Source: Hyphomicrobiaceae bacterium UBA7697
GTDB lineage: Bacteria; Pseudomonadota; Alphaproteobacteria; Rhizobiales; Methyloligellaceae
Direction of reading: 5' to 3'
DNA: 64,000 nucleotides
Assembly (NCBI GenBank): GCA_002482645.1
Contig: DLGJ01000005.1
Coordinates: 861,098-925,097, forward strand
Made by a program: the position numbers and the translations under genes. The notes beneath the pieces are model-generated. The model saw nothing but the letters and a program-made list of their open reading frames with translations. It was not told the DNA's origin and did no database searches. Positions 55,070 to 63,866 of the stretch are shown piece after piece. How positions within the stretch are numbered: position 1 is the first letter of the stretch; every line of letters begins with the position of its first letter.

Positions 55070-55102
55070 CCACGAAGCCATGACCATGAAGCCATGACCA
55101 CG
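55061..55102. repeat. Three-copy 14-bp tandem repeat at a gene junction
   Basis: Units at 55061-55074, 55075-55088 and 55089-55102 (AAGCCATGACCACG, one base different in the middle copy). Each contains ATGA. The first copy holds the DUF2271 stop codon. The third gives an alternative ATG for the next gene at 55094. Confidence 0.92.
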
Positions 55103-55114
55103 GAGCGCTCACCC

Positions 55115-55921
55115 ATGACCGTAATCAGACTCGCAACGGCTCTCTTCCTCGTTCTGCTGCCAGCCACGGCACAAGCACACCGGGCTTGGCTCCTCCCGTC
55201 GGCCACCGTGCTGTCCGGCGACGAGGCGTGGATCACGGTGGACGCCGCCATCTCCAACGAGCTGTTCTACTTCGAGCACCATCCCCTGCTACTCGAGGGG
55301 CTCAGCATCGTCGGACCCAAGGGCACCGAGATTGCGCCCCAGAACGAGAGCACCGGAAAATATCGCAGCACCTTCGACATCGAGTTGAAGGAGCCGGGAA
55401 CCTACAAGCTCGCCGTGGCCGGCGACGGGCTTTTCGCGAGCTACGAGGTGAATGGCGAGCGGAAGCGCTGGCGTGGAAAGCCGGAAAATCTGAGCAAGGA
55501 GATTCCGGACGGCGCCGAGAAGCTGACGGTGACTCAATCGCAGCGGCGCCTTGAAACCTACGCGACGTTGGGCGCGCCGAGCAAGGAAGCGCTCGAGACG
55601 ACGGGCAAGGGGCTCGAGCTTGCGCCCATCACGCATCCGAACGATTTGTTCGCGGGCGAGGAGGCGCAGTTCAAGCTTCTCGTCGATGGCGAACCGGCCC
55701 CGAACGTCGAGGTCTCCATTATTCGTGGCGGCAACCGCTATCGCGACACGCTCGGCGAGATCAAGGTGACGACCGGTGAGGACGGAAGCTTCGCGGTGAC
55801 GTGGCCGGAGCCGGGAATGTACTGGCTGGAGGCCTCGGCCACCGACGGCAAGACGACGATCGACAAAGCGACCGAGCGCCGGCTCGGCTACGTCGCGACG
55901 CTTGAAGTCCTGCCGGAGTGA
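55115..55921 (+). CDS. DUF4198 exported protein
   Basis: The 268-residue protein has a signal peptide (ending TAQA before HRAWLLPS) and the DUF4198 fold, two beta-rich domains (HRAWLLPSATVLSGDEAWITVDAAISNELFYFEHHPL; later FKLLVDGEPAPNVEVSIIRGGNRYR). It resembles periplasmic metal-uptake-associated proteins. The His-Arg mature N-terminus could take part in metal binding. The ATG at 55115 has GGAG nine bases upstream; an ATG at 55094 in the last repeat copy would add seven residues. Confidence 0.87.
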   Translation: MTVIRLATALFLVLLPATAQAHRAWLLPSATVLSGDEAWITVDAAISNELFYFEHHPLLLEGLSIVGPKGTEIAPQNESTGKYRSTFDIELKEPGTYKLAVAGDGLFASYEVNGERKRWRGKPENLSKEIPDGAEKLTVTQSQRRLETYATLGAPSKEALETTGKGLELAPITHPNDLFAGEEAQFKLLVDGEPAPNVEVSIIRGGNRYRDTLGEIKVTTGEDGSFAVTWPEPGMYWLEASATDGKTTIDKATERRLGYVATLEVLPE

Positions 55922-56928
55922 TGGCGGTTCCGGAGAGGCAGGTCGCGATTCCCCGGAGGTTGATCCCGCCGCGCGTGGCGGGAGAAACGGTCGTGAGGCG
56001 TCTTCAGGGCGAGACGATGGGAACGACCTGGTCCGCGGTTGCCGCCGCTCCGGCCCGGCTCTCGGTCGATACGCTGGATGCCGCGATCCTTCGCGCCTTG
56101 GATACGGTCGTCTCGCAGATGAGCGCCTGGGAAACGTTGTCTCATCTGAGCCGGTTCAATCGCGCCGAGCCGGGAAGCGTTCACGACCTTCCGCCGGAGT
56201 TCTTCACCGTCCTCGATTACGCGCTGACGGTCGCGGCCGAAACGAATGGTGCCTACGATCCGGCCGCGGGCGCCCTAACGGCGCTTTGGGGGTTCGGCCC
56301 CGAAGGGCGCGGGCGATGCGTTCCGGGCGATGCGGCGATCGCGGCGGCGCGCGCCGCGTCCAACTGGCGCCGCTTGTCTTTACAGCAAGGTTCGCGAAGC
56401 GCCATGCAACCGGGCGGGCTCGTTGTCGATCTCTGCGCCGTCGCCAAGGGCTTTGCGGTCGATTGTTTGGCGGATGTCATGCGGGCCCATGGCTGCGCCG
56501 GCTTTCTGGTCGAGATTGGCGGCGAGTTGCGCGGCGAGGGCTGCAAGCCGGACGGCACGCCGTGGTGGGTGGCGGTCGAGTTGCCGCGTGGCGCGGCAGG
56601 TCTCCCGGACACGCTCATCGCGCTTCACGGTCTTGCGGTTGCGACGTCGGGAGATCATCGGCGCTATTTCGAGCACGAGGGGTGCCGTTACGGGCATACG
56701 ATCGATCCCCGCTCGGGGCGGCCGGTGCAAAACGGTGTCGCGGCCGTGACGGTCGTCGCGGAGAGCTGTATGGAAGCCGACGCTCTTTCCACGGCGCTGT
56801 TCGTGCTCGGCGAGGACGACGGCCTGCGCTTCGCCGAACAGCGCGGCATCGCGGCGATGTTCGTTCTTACCGGCGAGAATGGGCTACGGCAACGCGTCTC
56901 GCCGGCATTTGCCGCGATGATGGCGTGA
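55921..56928 (+). CDS. apbE: FAD:protein FMN transferase
   Basis: The 335-residue protein matches ApbE: GETMGTTWSAV, GAYDPAAGALTALWGFGP, VDLCAVAKGFAVDCLADVMRAHGCAGFLVEIGGELRGEG and HTIDPRSGRPVQNGVAAVTVVAESCMEADALSTALFVLG. It moves FMN from FAD to Thr of an exported protein with Mg2+. No clear signal peptide or lipobox is seen at this start, so export is uncertain. The ATG overlaps the DUF4198 stop by one base; a GTG one codon earlier is possible. The likely target is the DUF2271 protein two genes upstream. Confidence 0.92.
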   Translation: MAVPERQVAIPRRLIPPRVAGETVVRRLQGETMGTTWSAVAAAPARLSVDTLDAAILRALDTVVSQMSAWETLSHLSRFNRAEPGSVHDLPPEFFTVLDYALTVAAETNGAYDPAAGALTALWGFGPEGRGRCVPGDAAIAAARAASNWRRLSLQQGSRSAMQPGGLVVDLCAVAKGFAVDCLADVMRAHGCAGFLVEIGGELRGEGCKPDGTPWWVAVELPRGAAGLPDTLIALHGLAVATSGDHRRYFEHEGCRYGHTIDPRSGRPVQNGVAAVTVVAESCMEADALSTALFVLGEDDGLRFAEQRGIAAMFVLTGENGLRQRVSPAFAAMMA

Positions 56929-56934
56929 ACGGCC

Positions 56935-57735
56935 CTACCGCTTGATCCGGAATTCGATCGGGAGCGCCAGATGGACGAATTGGCGCTGTCCGGGCGGAGC
57001 GGGGAAGGGGCTGGCCCTATCCAGTACAGCCAGGGCCTCCTTGTCCAGGAGCGTCGAGCCCGAACCGTCCACGAGGCGCGCTTCGATGAGTTTTCCGGAA
57101 CCGTCGATCTTGAACTCGACCCTGGCAACGCCCTGAAGCCGGCGGCTGCGGGCGGCCGACGGGTAGCGCTTGTGCCGGTTCAGATGGAACAGGAGCGCCC
57201 GTTGCCATTTGATCTCCGCTTGGGTCGGCTTGGCTTTGACGCCGGCGGATTGCGCCTTCGCGGTCGTGTCCGGTGGAGCCTCGACTTTCGGCGGCGCCGT
57301 CGCAACGGCGGAGGACGTGTTGACCTCCGTCGCTTGTTGCTCTTCTTGAAGCGTCTCCGGCTCCTCGACCTCCTCGACCGTCTCGGTGGGCTTCTCCTTC
57401 GGCAGCACGACTTCCGGATCGGGTGCCAGGGGCGACTCTTGAAGCTCCGGGAGGTCCACCTCTTCGGGCTTCGACTCCTGCGTCGCTACGGGTGTCGGCA
57501 CAGAGTCCTCCACCGGCGGTCCGATGGCGAGGTCTTCCGGCTGTGGCGGTGCGACCGCCAGCGCGGCAAGCTCCATCACGAAAGCACCGGCCATCTCCGG
57601 ATCGGTATCCGGTTCCGGCCACTGCAAGGTCGCGGCGGCACCAGCGCCCACATGCATGGCGACGATCACGGTGCCGATCTCGAGCCACCGGTGAAAGCGA
57701 TGCGCACCTTCGCCAAAGAAGTCTCTCTCGATCAT
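56935..57735 (-). CDS. tonB: TonB protein
   Basis: The 266-residue protein has one N-terminal helix (IGTVIVAMHVGAGAAATLQW), a Pro/Glu-rich periplasmic spacer (about 60-150) and the C-terminal TonB domain (HLNRHKRYPSAARSRRLQGVARVEFKIDGSGKLIEARLVDGSGSTLLDKEAL). It carries energy from ExbBD to outer-membrane receptors, most likely the receptor at 49777. The gene is convergent with apbE (six-base gap) and begins at the last base of exbD. Confidence 0.93.
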   Translation of the reverse strand: MIERDFFGEGAHRFHRWLEIGTVIVAMHVGAGAAATLQWPEPDTDPEMAGAFVMELAALAVAPPQPEDLAIGPPVEDSVPTPVATQESKPEEVDLPELQESPLAPDPEVVLPKEKPTETVEEVEEPETLQEEQQATEVNTSSAVATAPPKVEAPPDTTAKAQSAGVKAKPTQAEIKWQRALLFHLNRHKRYPSAARSRRLQGVARVEFKIDGSGKLIEARLVDGSGSTLLDKEALAVLDRASPFPAPPGQRQFVHLALPIEFRIKR

Positions 57736-58178
57736 CAGGGTGCCGCCTGACCTTGTCCCACCGCCGTCCCCTCGAGACCGACCAGCGCGACTTTCAGATA
57801 GCCCGCGGCGCGAAGAAGATTCATGACCTCCATGAGTTCGCCGTAAGGCACGGTTTTGTCGGCGCGCAGGAACACGCGCTGCAGGCGGTCCGCCTCGGTG
57901 GCATCGTCGAGCGCGAAGGCGATTTGGCTGCGGGGCACCGTGTCGTTGCCAAGTGCCAGCGTCAAATCCTGTTTCACGGTGAGATAGAGCGGCTTATCCG
58001 GCTTCTTCTTCGGCTCCGCGGACGAAACCGGCAGATCGACGGGAACGTCGACGGTCGACAGTGGGGCCGCCACCATGAAAATGATCAGCAGTACGAGCAT
58101 CACGTCGATGAACGGCGTGACATTGATCTCGTGGGTCTCGACGAGCTCGTCGCCGTCGTCCTGCAATCGTCCGGCCAT
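57735..58178 (-). CDS. exbD: ExbD biopolymer transport protein
   Basis: The 147-residue protein has the ExbD helix with the essential Asp (VTPFIDVMLVLLIIFMVAAP) and a periplasmic domain. It forms the proton-driven motor with ExbB. It begins four bases after the exbB stop and overlaps tonB, in the order exbB-exbD-tonB. Confidence 0.94.
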   Translation of the reverse strand: MAGRLQDDGDELVETHEINVTPFIDVMLVLLIIFMVAAPLSTVDVPVDLPVSSAEPKKKPDKPLYLTVKQDLTLALGNDTVPRSQIAFALDDATEADRLQRVFLRADKTVPYGELMEVMNLLRAAGYLKVALVGLEGTAVGQGQAAP

Positions 58179-58182
58179 GGTC

Positions 58183-59190
58183 CTACTCCGCCGCGACCGC
58201 GGCCTGCACGTTCCGGGATTTGGAGACGCGCTTGCGATCGAGGTCGCGGGACAATTGCCGCATGACTTCGGCGGCGGCGTCCGTGATCAGGGCCCGGTAT
58301 CCGGCGATCGAGCGCGAGAAATAGTTGTAGATGATGACGGCCGGAATGGCGGCGGCGAGGCCAAGCGCGGTCGCCAGGAGGGCTTCGGCGATACCGGGCG
58401 CGACGACGGCGAGATTTGTGGTCTGCGCCTCCGAAATCCCGATGAAGCTGTTCATGATTCCCCAAACCGTGCCGAACAAACCGACAAAGGGGGCTGTCGA
58501 GCCGATCGTCGCCAGAAGTCCCGTGCCCGCATTCATCTGGCGGGCCGCGGCCGCGCGAAGCCCATCGAGCCGCGACTCGACGCGCTCTTTGATTCCGGCC
58601 TTGTCCGCGCCGTTGTCGGACAAGCGCAATTCGGTCTTGGCGGCATCGATGAACGCCGACACGACGCCGCGCCGGTCGCCGAGTTTTGCGGCCGCGTCGC
58701 TCAACGACGCTTCGCCGCCGATAAGAGCCAAGGCCTTTCGCGTTCGAGACCGTGCTGCCGCGAGTTCCAGGCTTTTGGCGAACCAGATGGTCCATGTCAC
58801 GACAGACGCCAGGACGAGGCCGACCATCACGCCCTGCACCACGATGTCCGCCACCAGGAACATGCCCCACGGCGAAAGGTCATGAGGCAAGGCCTGACGA
58901 TCCACGGATATCCCGCCCGGGGCATTCGGATCGGGACGCGCCGCCGAGACGGGGGCGCCCTGGGAGGCGGAATCCGCTGGCGACGTCGGGACGCTCTGGG
59001 GCGCGGGCTCCTGCGTGTCGGCCGCCGGTGCGGCGGCAGCGTCCGGGACAGCGGGCTCTCGGGCCGGCGCGGCGGCTGGATCGGCAAACGGCGCGCCTTC
59101 GGATTGGGCGAGCGTCTCCAACGGCGACGTCAAGAGGAACAGAGCAACGAGGCTGCCGAACGATATCGAGGCAAGTGTGTGGCGCGGCAA
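58183..59190 (-). CDS. exbB: ExbB with extended exported N-terminus
   Basis: The 335-residue ExbB has a signal peptide (TLASISFGSLVALFLLTSPLETLAQ), a Pro/Ala-rich periplasmic lead (about 30-85) and the MotA/TolQ/ExbB core with three helices (GVMVGLVLASVVTWTIWFAKSLELA; GTGLLATIGSTAPFVGLFGTVWGIMNSFIGI; LLATALGLAAAIPAVIIYNYFSRSI). The extension is typical of alphaproteobacterial ExbB. I begin at the TTG at 59190 because AAGGAG lies eight bases upstream and the signal peptide follows at once; the frame is open to 59226 without a good ribosome site. Confidence 0.92.
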   Translation of the reverse strand: MPRHTLASISFGSLVALFLLTSPLETLAQSEGAPFADPAAAPAREPAVPDAAAAPAADTQEPAPQSVPTSPADSASQGAPVSAARPDPNAPGGISVDRQALPHDLSPWGMFLVADIVVQGVMVGLVLASVVTWTIWFAKSLELAAARSRTRKALALIGGEASLSDAAAKLGDRRGVVSAFIDAAKTELRLSDNGADKAGIKERVESRLDGLRAAAARQMNAGTGLLATIGSTAPFVGLFGTVWGIMNSFIGISEAQTTNLAVVAPGIAEALLATALGLAAAIPAVIIYNYFSRSIAGYRALITDAAAEVMRQLSRDLDRKRVSKSRNVQAAVAAE

Positions 59191-59335
59191 CGATGGAGCT
59201 CCTTGAAATCGGTCGGTCTCGAACAAGGCCGTCAGGTGCCCGAGCCAGCGTATAACGGTCGTGAGAAGCCCTGCCGGCAGGCGGGGAGGTCCGCGAAATC
59301 CATGCAGAGCTGGACCGGACTATAGGAGGCGATGA

Positions 59336-59353
59336 AACATGCATGAAATGAAT
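59336..59353 (-). promoter_or_regulatory. Shared 18-bp element before exbB
   Basis: On the exbB coding strand this reads ATTCATTT-CAT-GCATGTT, 15 of 18 identical to the element before the TonB receptor gene. It lies about 146 bp before the chosen start, next to an AT-rich run (59363-59391) that includes TGCATGGTAATATTTGCA. A shared iron-responsive regulator is inferred. Confidence 0.5.
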
Positions 59354-59518
59354 AGTCTGCATGGTAATATTTGCATAAAATAAAATAATGCTCACGCAGG
59401 CGCGCCGAACGGGCATTGTGCTGGACCCGGTGCGGCCGCTTTGCGGGGCACGGCGTATCGTCGATAATGAACTCCATTGCACGATGACTGAGGCAACCCT
59501 GGCTTGAGCGAACGATCC

Positions 59519-60361
59519 ATGACGACATCGAAGGACCGCGACTGGCAGCTCCGGGAGCAAGAGCAGGTCATAAGAGGCAACGAGGCGCTGTTCGGACAGA
59601 AGCATCTGCTCGTCGCGATGACGCGGATGCGTAACGAAGCGCTGATCCTGCCGGATACGCTCGAATATCTATCCGGCTTCGCCGATGCGATCATTGCTTA
59701 CGACGACGCGAGCACCGACCGGACGGTCGAAATTCTGCGCGCTCACCCAAAAGTCGCTCTTATCGTCGCGAACAGGGAGTGGGAGCAGGATGTGGATGCG
59801 CGCAAACGCGCGGAGGCCCGCCATCGAGGTTTACTTCTCGACATGGCACGGGCCGGGCTTCCCCACGAATGGATGTTCTGCTTCGATCCAGACGAACGCG
59901 TCGTCGGCGACGTTCGCAAACTGGTGCGGTCTCCAAGGGCGGAGGCGTGCAACGCCATACGCGTCCGGCTATTCGACGCTTATATGACGAGCGAGGACCA
60001 AGAGCCATATACGCCGGAGCAAGAGCTGATGCACTTCCGGCGCTACTTCGGTCCCGAACGGCGCGATATCCTCATGCTTTGGCGCAACCGTCCAGACGTC
60101 CACTTCGTTGACGGCGCAGGACGCACGCCCCAGGTCGCGGGCCCGATCGCGACGGAGCTCCATTGTCAGCACTATGGAAAGTCTCTCTCGGAGGCCCATT
60201 GGGAGGAGACATGCGACTACTATATCCGCCACTTTCCTTTCGAGACCTATGGGAAGAAATGGCAAGAGCGAAAGGGAAAGGCGGTCCATGCGCAGTCGGA
60301 CTTCAAGCGTCCGCTCTATGAGTGGGGAGAAACCCTTTTCGCCAATGCCGTTTCCATTTAG
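59519..60361 (+). CDS. Family 2-like glycosyltransferase
   Basis: The 280-residue protein has a GT-A nucleotide-sugar-binding start (LLVAMTRMRNEALILPDTLEYLSGFADAIIAYDDASTDRTVEIL) and a DxD-like CFDPDERVVGDV near residue 120. The rest is His/Trp-rich without membrane segments. Acceptor and donor are unknown. The ATG at 59519 is used; a TTG at 59504 would add five residues and neither has a strong ribosome site. It is a lone gene between exbB and hutF. Confidence 0.75.
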   Translation: MTTSKDRDWQLREQEQVIRGNEALFGQKHLLVAMTRMRNEALILPDTLEYLSGFADAIIAYDDASTDRTVEILRAHPKVALIVANREWEQDVDARKRAEARHRGLLLDMARAGLPHEWMFCFDPDERVVGDVRKLVRSPRAEACNAIRVRLFDAYMTSEDQEPYTPEQELMHFRRYFGPERRDILMLWRNRPDVHFVDGAGRTPQVAGPIATELHCQHYGKSLSEAHWEETCDYYIRHFPFETYGKKWQERKGKAVHAQSDFKRPLYEWGETLFANAVSI

Positions 60362-60397
60362 GGCCCGGCGTGTCGCGATTGCTTTGCTCGAACTTGG

Positions 60398-61789
60398 TTA
60401 GTCTTCGAGGCGAGCCATCGACTTCCGGTAGGCGGCACGAATTGCGGCTTCTTCGGGATGCTGCCGGTCATAGACGATCCATTTGCCCCCGACCATCACA
60501 TGGCGGACGGGGTTTTGCGTCCCTCCGAGGATCCAGGCGTCCAAGGCCGTTCGGGGACCGTGTCCCAAGAGGGGATTGCTGTCGGCATCGAGGATGACGA
60601 GGTCGGCCCGCCGCCCCGGGACCAGCGCTCCGCCGCCTTGACCGGAAGCCTGTTCGCCGCCGGCGAGGGCGCTGTCGAACAGCACGCGTCCCGAATGCGA
60701 GTCCTGTCCGCTGTCCGGGACGGCGATCACGTTGCGCCGGCGCAGCTCCAGCCGTTTGCCGCATTCGAGCATTTTCAGCTCCCCGGCGATCGAGGTGGAA
60801 CTCTGGCTATCGGTACCGATGCCCCAACGTCCTTTCGCGGCGTGGTACTCCACCAAGGCGAAGATGCCGTCGCCCAGCGTCGCCTCGGTCACCGGACACA
60901 ACCCGGCCACGGCCCCGCTTGCCGCCGCTCCCGCAAGCTCCGATTCATCGAGATGCGTGGCATGAACGAGGCACCAATTCTCGTCCAATCCGGCATTGTC
61001 GAGCAGCCATTGGACGGGACGCGCCCCCAATTCCGCTTGGACCGCGGCAACCTCATGAGTCGTCTCCGAAACATGAATGTGGAGCCGGACACGCGGGTCG
61101 TTCGCCCGCAGGTCCGCGGATGCCGTCAGGACCGCGCGGGGCTCCACCGCCCGCAGTGAATGCAATGCGGCTCCGACTCGTAAGGTCGGGCGGCTGGTGC
61201 AATGGGCGCGCACCCGCTCGACGAGCGCGAGGTATTCATCCACGAAATGAACGAAACGCCTTTGGGTGTTCTCCAGCGGCTTGCCACTGCCACCGCGTTC
61301 ATAGAGTACTGGAAGCATCGTCAAGCCGATCCCGGTCCGGTCCGCCGCCGCGATCAGGCGATCCGACATCTCGGCGGGATTGTCGTAGGTTCCACCGCCC
61401 GGCCGATGGTGAACGTAGTGGAACTCGCAAACGGACGTGAAGCCGAATTGCAGCATCTCGAGATAGGCCAACGCACCGATCGCTTCGTAATCTTCCGGCA
61501 ATAGGCGATCGGCAAGACGATACATCTGCTCGCGCCAGGTCCAGAGATTGTCCACGGCATGTTCGCCGGCAACGTACTCCGCGCGGCCGACAAGCGCGCG
61601 TTGAAAGGCGTGGGAATGCAGATTGGACAAGCCGGGGATGCCGAAGCCCGGCAGTGTCAGCACGTCTCCCGTCACGGCCGGATCGGCCGAGACGCGTGCG
61701 ATCGCGCCGCGATCGTCGACTTCGAGATATCCAGGGGACAGCCAGCCCTCAGGTTGATGCAGATGTTCGATTTTGTAGGTCGTGGGCAT
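60398..61789 (-). CDS. hutF: Formimidoylglutamate deiminase
   Basis: The 463-residue amidohydrolase matches HutF, which converts N-formimidoyl-glutamate to N-formyl-glutamate and ammonia in histidine breakdown. Zinc ligands lie in LSNLHSHAFQRAL, HIHVSETTHE and CLVHATHLDESE, with the catalytic Asp in IGTDSQSSTS. No other hut genes are in the window. The ATG at 61789 begins the family sequence; a TTG at 61813 would add eight residues. Confidence 0.9.
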   Translation of the reverse strand: MPTTYKIEHLHQPEGWLSPGYLEVDDRGAIARVSADPAVTGDVLTLPGFGIPGLSNLHSHAFQRALVGRAEYVAGEHAVDNLWTWREQMYRLADRLLPEDYEAIGALAYLEMLQFGFTSVCEFHYVHHRPGGGTYDNPAEMSDRLIAAADRTGIGLTMLPVLYERGGSGKPLENTQRRFVHFVDEYLALVERVRAHCTSRPTLRVGAALHSLRAVEPRAVLTASADLRANDPRVRLHIHVSETTHEVAAVQAELGARPVQWLLDNAGLDENWCLVHATHLDESELAGAAASGAVAGLCPVTEATLGDGIFALVEYHAAKGRWGIGTDSQSSTSIAGELKMLECGKRLELRRRNVIAVPDSGQDSHSGRVLFDSALAGGEQASGQGGGALVPGRRADLVILDADSNPLLGHGPRTALDAWILGGTQNPVRHVMVGGKWIVYDRQHPEEAAIRAAYRKSMARLED

Positions 61790-62090
61790 CGGTTCCAGGG
61801 TGTTCCCGCTCAAATGGCGGCCAGGACCGTGGCCGCCCTATGGATCGCTTCGTTGATCGTCATCGTCTCGTCCCATAACGCCGCCGCAGCACCGCCGCTT
61901 GGCGACGGCCGCGTTGCTTGGCGTCTCTCAGCCTAGCTGATTCACGGGCGGTGCGAAGCAGGCGGCGGCTCTGGCTGGCCCCATAAAAAATGCTCCTGGT
62001 GGTGCTTTAGTCTCCGCGAAACTTCCCGATCATGGCGTCATAGGGAGTTCGCGTGAGTCTACGACTTCGCGGCCGCAGGGGAGATTGAGA
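61790..62090. other. Divergent spacer between hutF and the octaheme cytochrome gene
   Basis: About 300 bp. Promoters for both genes should lie here. No hairpin, repeat or small gene was recognised. Confidence 0.45.
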
Positions 62091-63818
62091 ATGGCGAGCT
62101 TTAGAAAACGGCTATCCAGCATTGCCATACTGACAGCGATCGCTGCGCTTTCCGCGACACTTCTTACGGGACTTTCGGTGGACACGGCCCGCGGTGAAAT
62201 TCCAGAAGCCACCTTCAAGGCGTTGGGGCTCGACAAGTCCGCATCGCCCAAGGAACTCTACGAAGCGCTAACCAAGCGCTACCACGATCCCGCCGCCGGT
62301 GCGGGGAAGGGCTCTCTCGCGGAGTTCTGGGAACCTATCCCGATATCCAAGTACCTCAACCCCAGGGATTTCTACGAGCCGCCGGCCAATCCCCAAGTGG
62401 ATGCGAAGCGCGAGCAATGCGTGCAGTGCCATACGGCCATCACGCCGGGTTGGGTGCATAGCTGGAACAAGAGCGTCCACAACAATCTGGATGAAATCCG
62501 CAATCTGCCGGACACGGATTCCCGCGCCTACAAAAAGGAGATGCTCACGGACGTCGAAGGCAATCTGCGTTCGATGGGCCTTTTGGATGAAGGCGAGCAG
62601 CTCAAGGAAGTCGGCTGTATCGATTGCCACATGGGCGTCGGCAAGGAGCATGGACTTCACCAAACCGACCTCAGAATGCCCGATGCGGCCGCGTGCGGGC
62701 AATGCCACGTTCAGCAGTTCGGCGAGCGCGAATCGGAGCGCGACACGCAGACTTGGCCGCAGGATCAATGGCCCGCGGGGCGGCCGTCTCACGCCCTCTC
62801 GTACAAAGCCAATGTCGAAACGGCTATCTGGGCCGCCATGGAACAGCGTGAAGTGGCCGAGGGCTGCACCTTCTGTCATACGCCGCAGAACACATGCAAC
62901 AGTTGCCATACGCGCCATGAATTCTCGGCGGTCGAGGCCCGCAAACCGGAAGCCTGCGCGATGTGCCACAACGGTGTCGATCACGACGAATTCGAGGCCT
63001 ACATGCTCTCGAAGCATGGCACCGTCTACCAGACTCGCGGCGACACGTGGGATTGGAACGCCCGGCTGGCCGATGCGATGACCAAGGGAGGCATGACCGC
63101 GCCCACGTGCCAGTTCTGCCACTTCGAGTACCAAGGCGACTTTACGCACAATGTGGTTCGCAAAGTCCGCTGGGGCTTCGAGCCGACGACGAATATTGCC
63201 GATAACCTCGCCCATCCCTGGTTCGAGGAACGCAAGGAAGCGTGGGCCGGCACATGCTCCAATTGCCATTCCGGCCGTTTCGCCAGGGCCTATCTCGACT
63301 TTATCGACGAAGGCACGATCGACGGCATCAAGATCACCGAAGACTCCAAGGCCGTCTTGACCAAGCTCTATGAAGACGGCTTGCTGCCTGGCCAGAAGAC
63401 CAATCGGCCTGCGCCTCCCGAGCCTGTGAAGGAAGCGGGGCCGGGACAGTTCTTCAATCTGTTCTGGCAGAAGGGTAACAACCCAACGGCCGTGGAGTAT
63501 GAGTTCGCCGAGATGTGGGAGCACCACAAGATCAAACACTACAAGGGGCTCGCGCACGTAAATCCCGGCGGGTACACGTACTCGGAAGGTTGGTCGCAAC
63601 TCATCAAGAGCGCCGTTCGCATCAATGACGAAGATACGAAGCTGCGCGACATGGCCGAACTCAAGTCCAAGGTCGAGGCTCTGACGCCGCCGGAGAAGCG
63701 TGGCGATCTGCTGAACCTCAACACGCCGGTCCAACGCGCGATGTTGGGTGGCATTGGAGGTCTCCTGCTGATCCTGGGGCTCGGTGCCTATGCGCGGAAT
63801 AGGAGACGCACGGGCTAG
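62091..63818 (+). CDS. hao: Octaheme hydroxylamine oxidoreductase-like cytochrome c
   Basis: The 575-residue protein has a signal peptide (about 1-36), eight CxxCH heme sites (110, 176, 202, 259, 269, 289, 340, 389) and a C-terminal helix (MLGGIGGLLLILGLGAYARNRRR) that would anchor it to the membrane. The heme spacing and blocks TPQNTCNSCHTRHEFS, GGMTAPTCQFCHFEYQGDFTHNVVRKVRWG and HYKGLAHVNPGGYTYSEGWS match HAO. Tyr484 in KHYKGLAH is the likely residue that cross-links the P460 heme in oxidising enzymes; this is from memory. It probably oxidises hydroxylamine in the periplasm. The ATG at 62091 has GGGGAG seven bases upstream. Confidence 0.9.
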   Translation: MASFRKRLSSIAILTAIAALSATLLTGLSVDTARGEIPEATFKALGLDKSASPKELYEALTKRYHDPAAGAGKGSLAEFWEPIPISKYLNPRDFYEPPANPQVDAKREQCVQCHTAITPGWVHSWNKSVHNNLDEIRNLPDTDSRAYKKEMLTDVEGNLRSMGLLDEGEQLKEVGCIDCHMGVGKEHGLHQTDLRMPDAAACGQCHVQQFGERESERDTQTWPQDQWPAGRPSHALSYKANVETAIWAAMEQREVAEGCTFCHTPQNTCNSCHTRHEFSAVEARKPEACAMCHNGVDHDEFEAYMLSKHGTVYQTRGDTWDWNARLADAMTKGGMTAPTCQFCHFEYQGDFTHNVVRKVRWGFEPTTNIADNLAHPWFEERKEAWAGTCSNCHSGRFARAYLDFIDEGTIDGIKITEDSKAVLTKLYEDGLLPGQKTNRPAPPEPVKEAGPGQFFNLFWQKGNNPTAVEYEFAEMWEHHKIKHYKGLAHVNPGGYTYSEGWSQLIKSAVRINDEDTKLRDMAELKSKVEALTPPEKRGDLLNLNTPVQRAMLGGIGGLLLILGLGAYARNRRRTG

Positions 63819-63866
63819 TCGAAGTTGCGGATCGATCGGCGACGGCCGTGGTTTGAAAGGCTGGGC

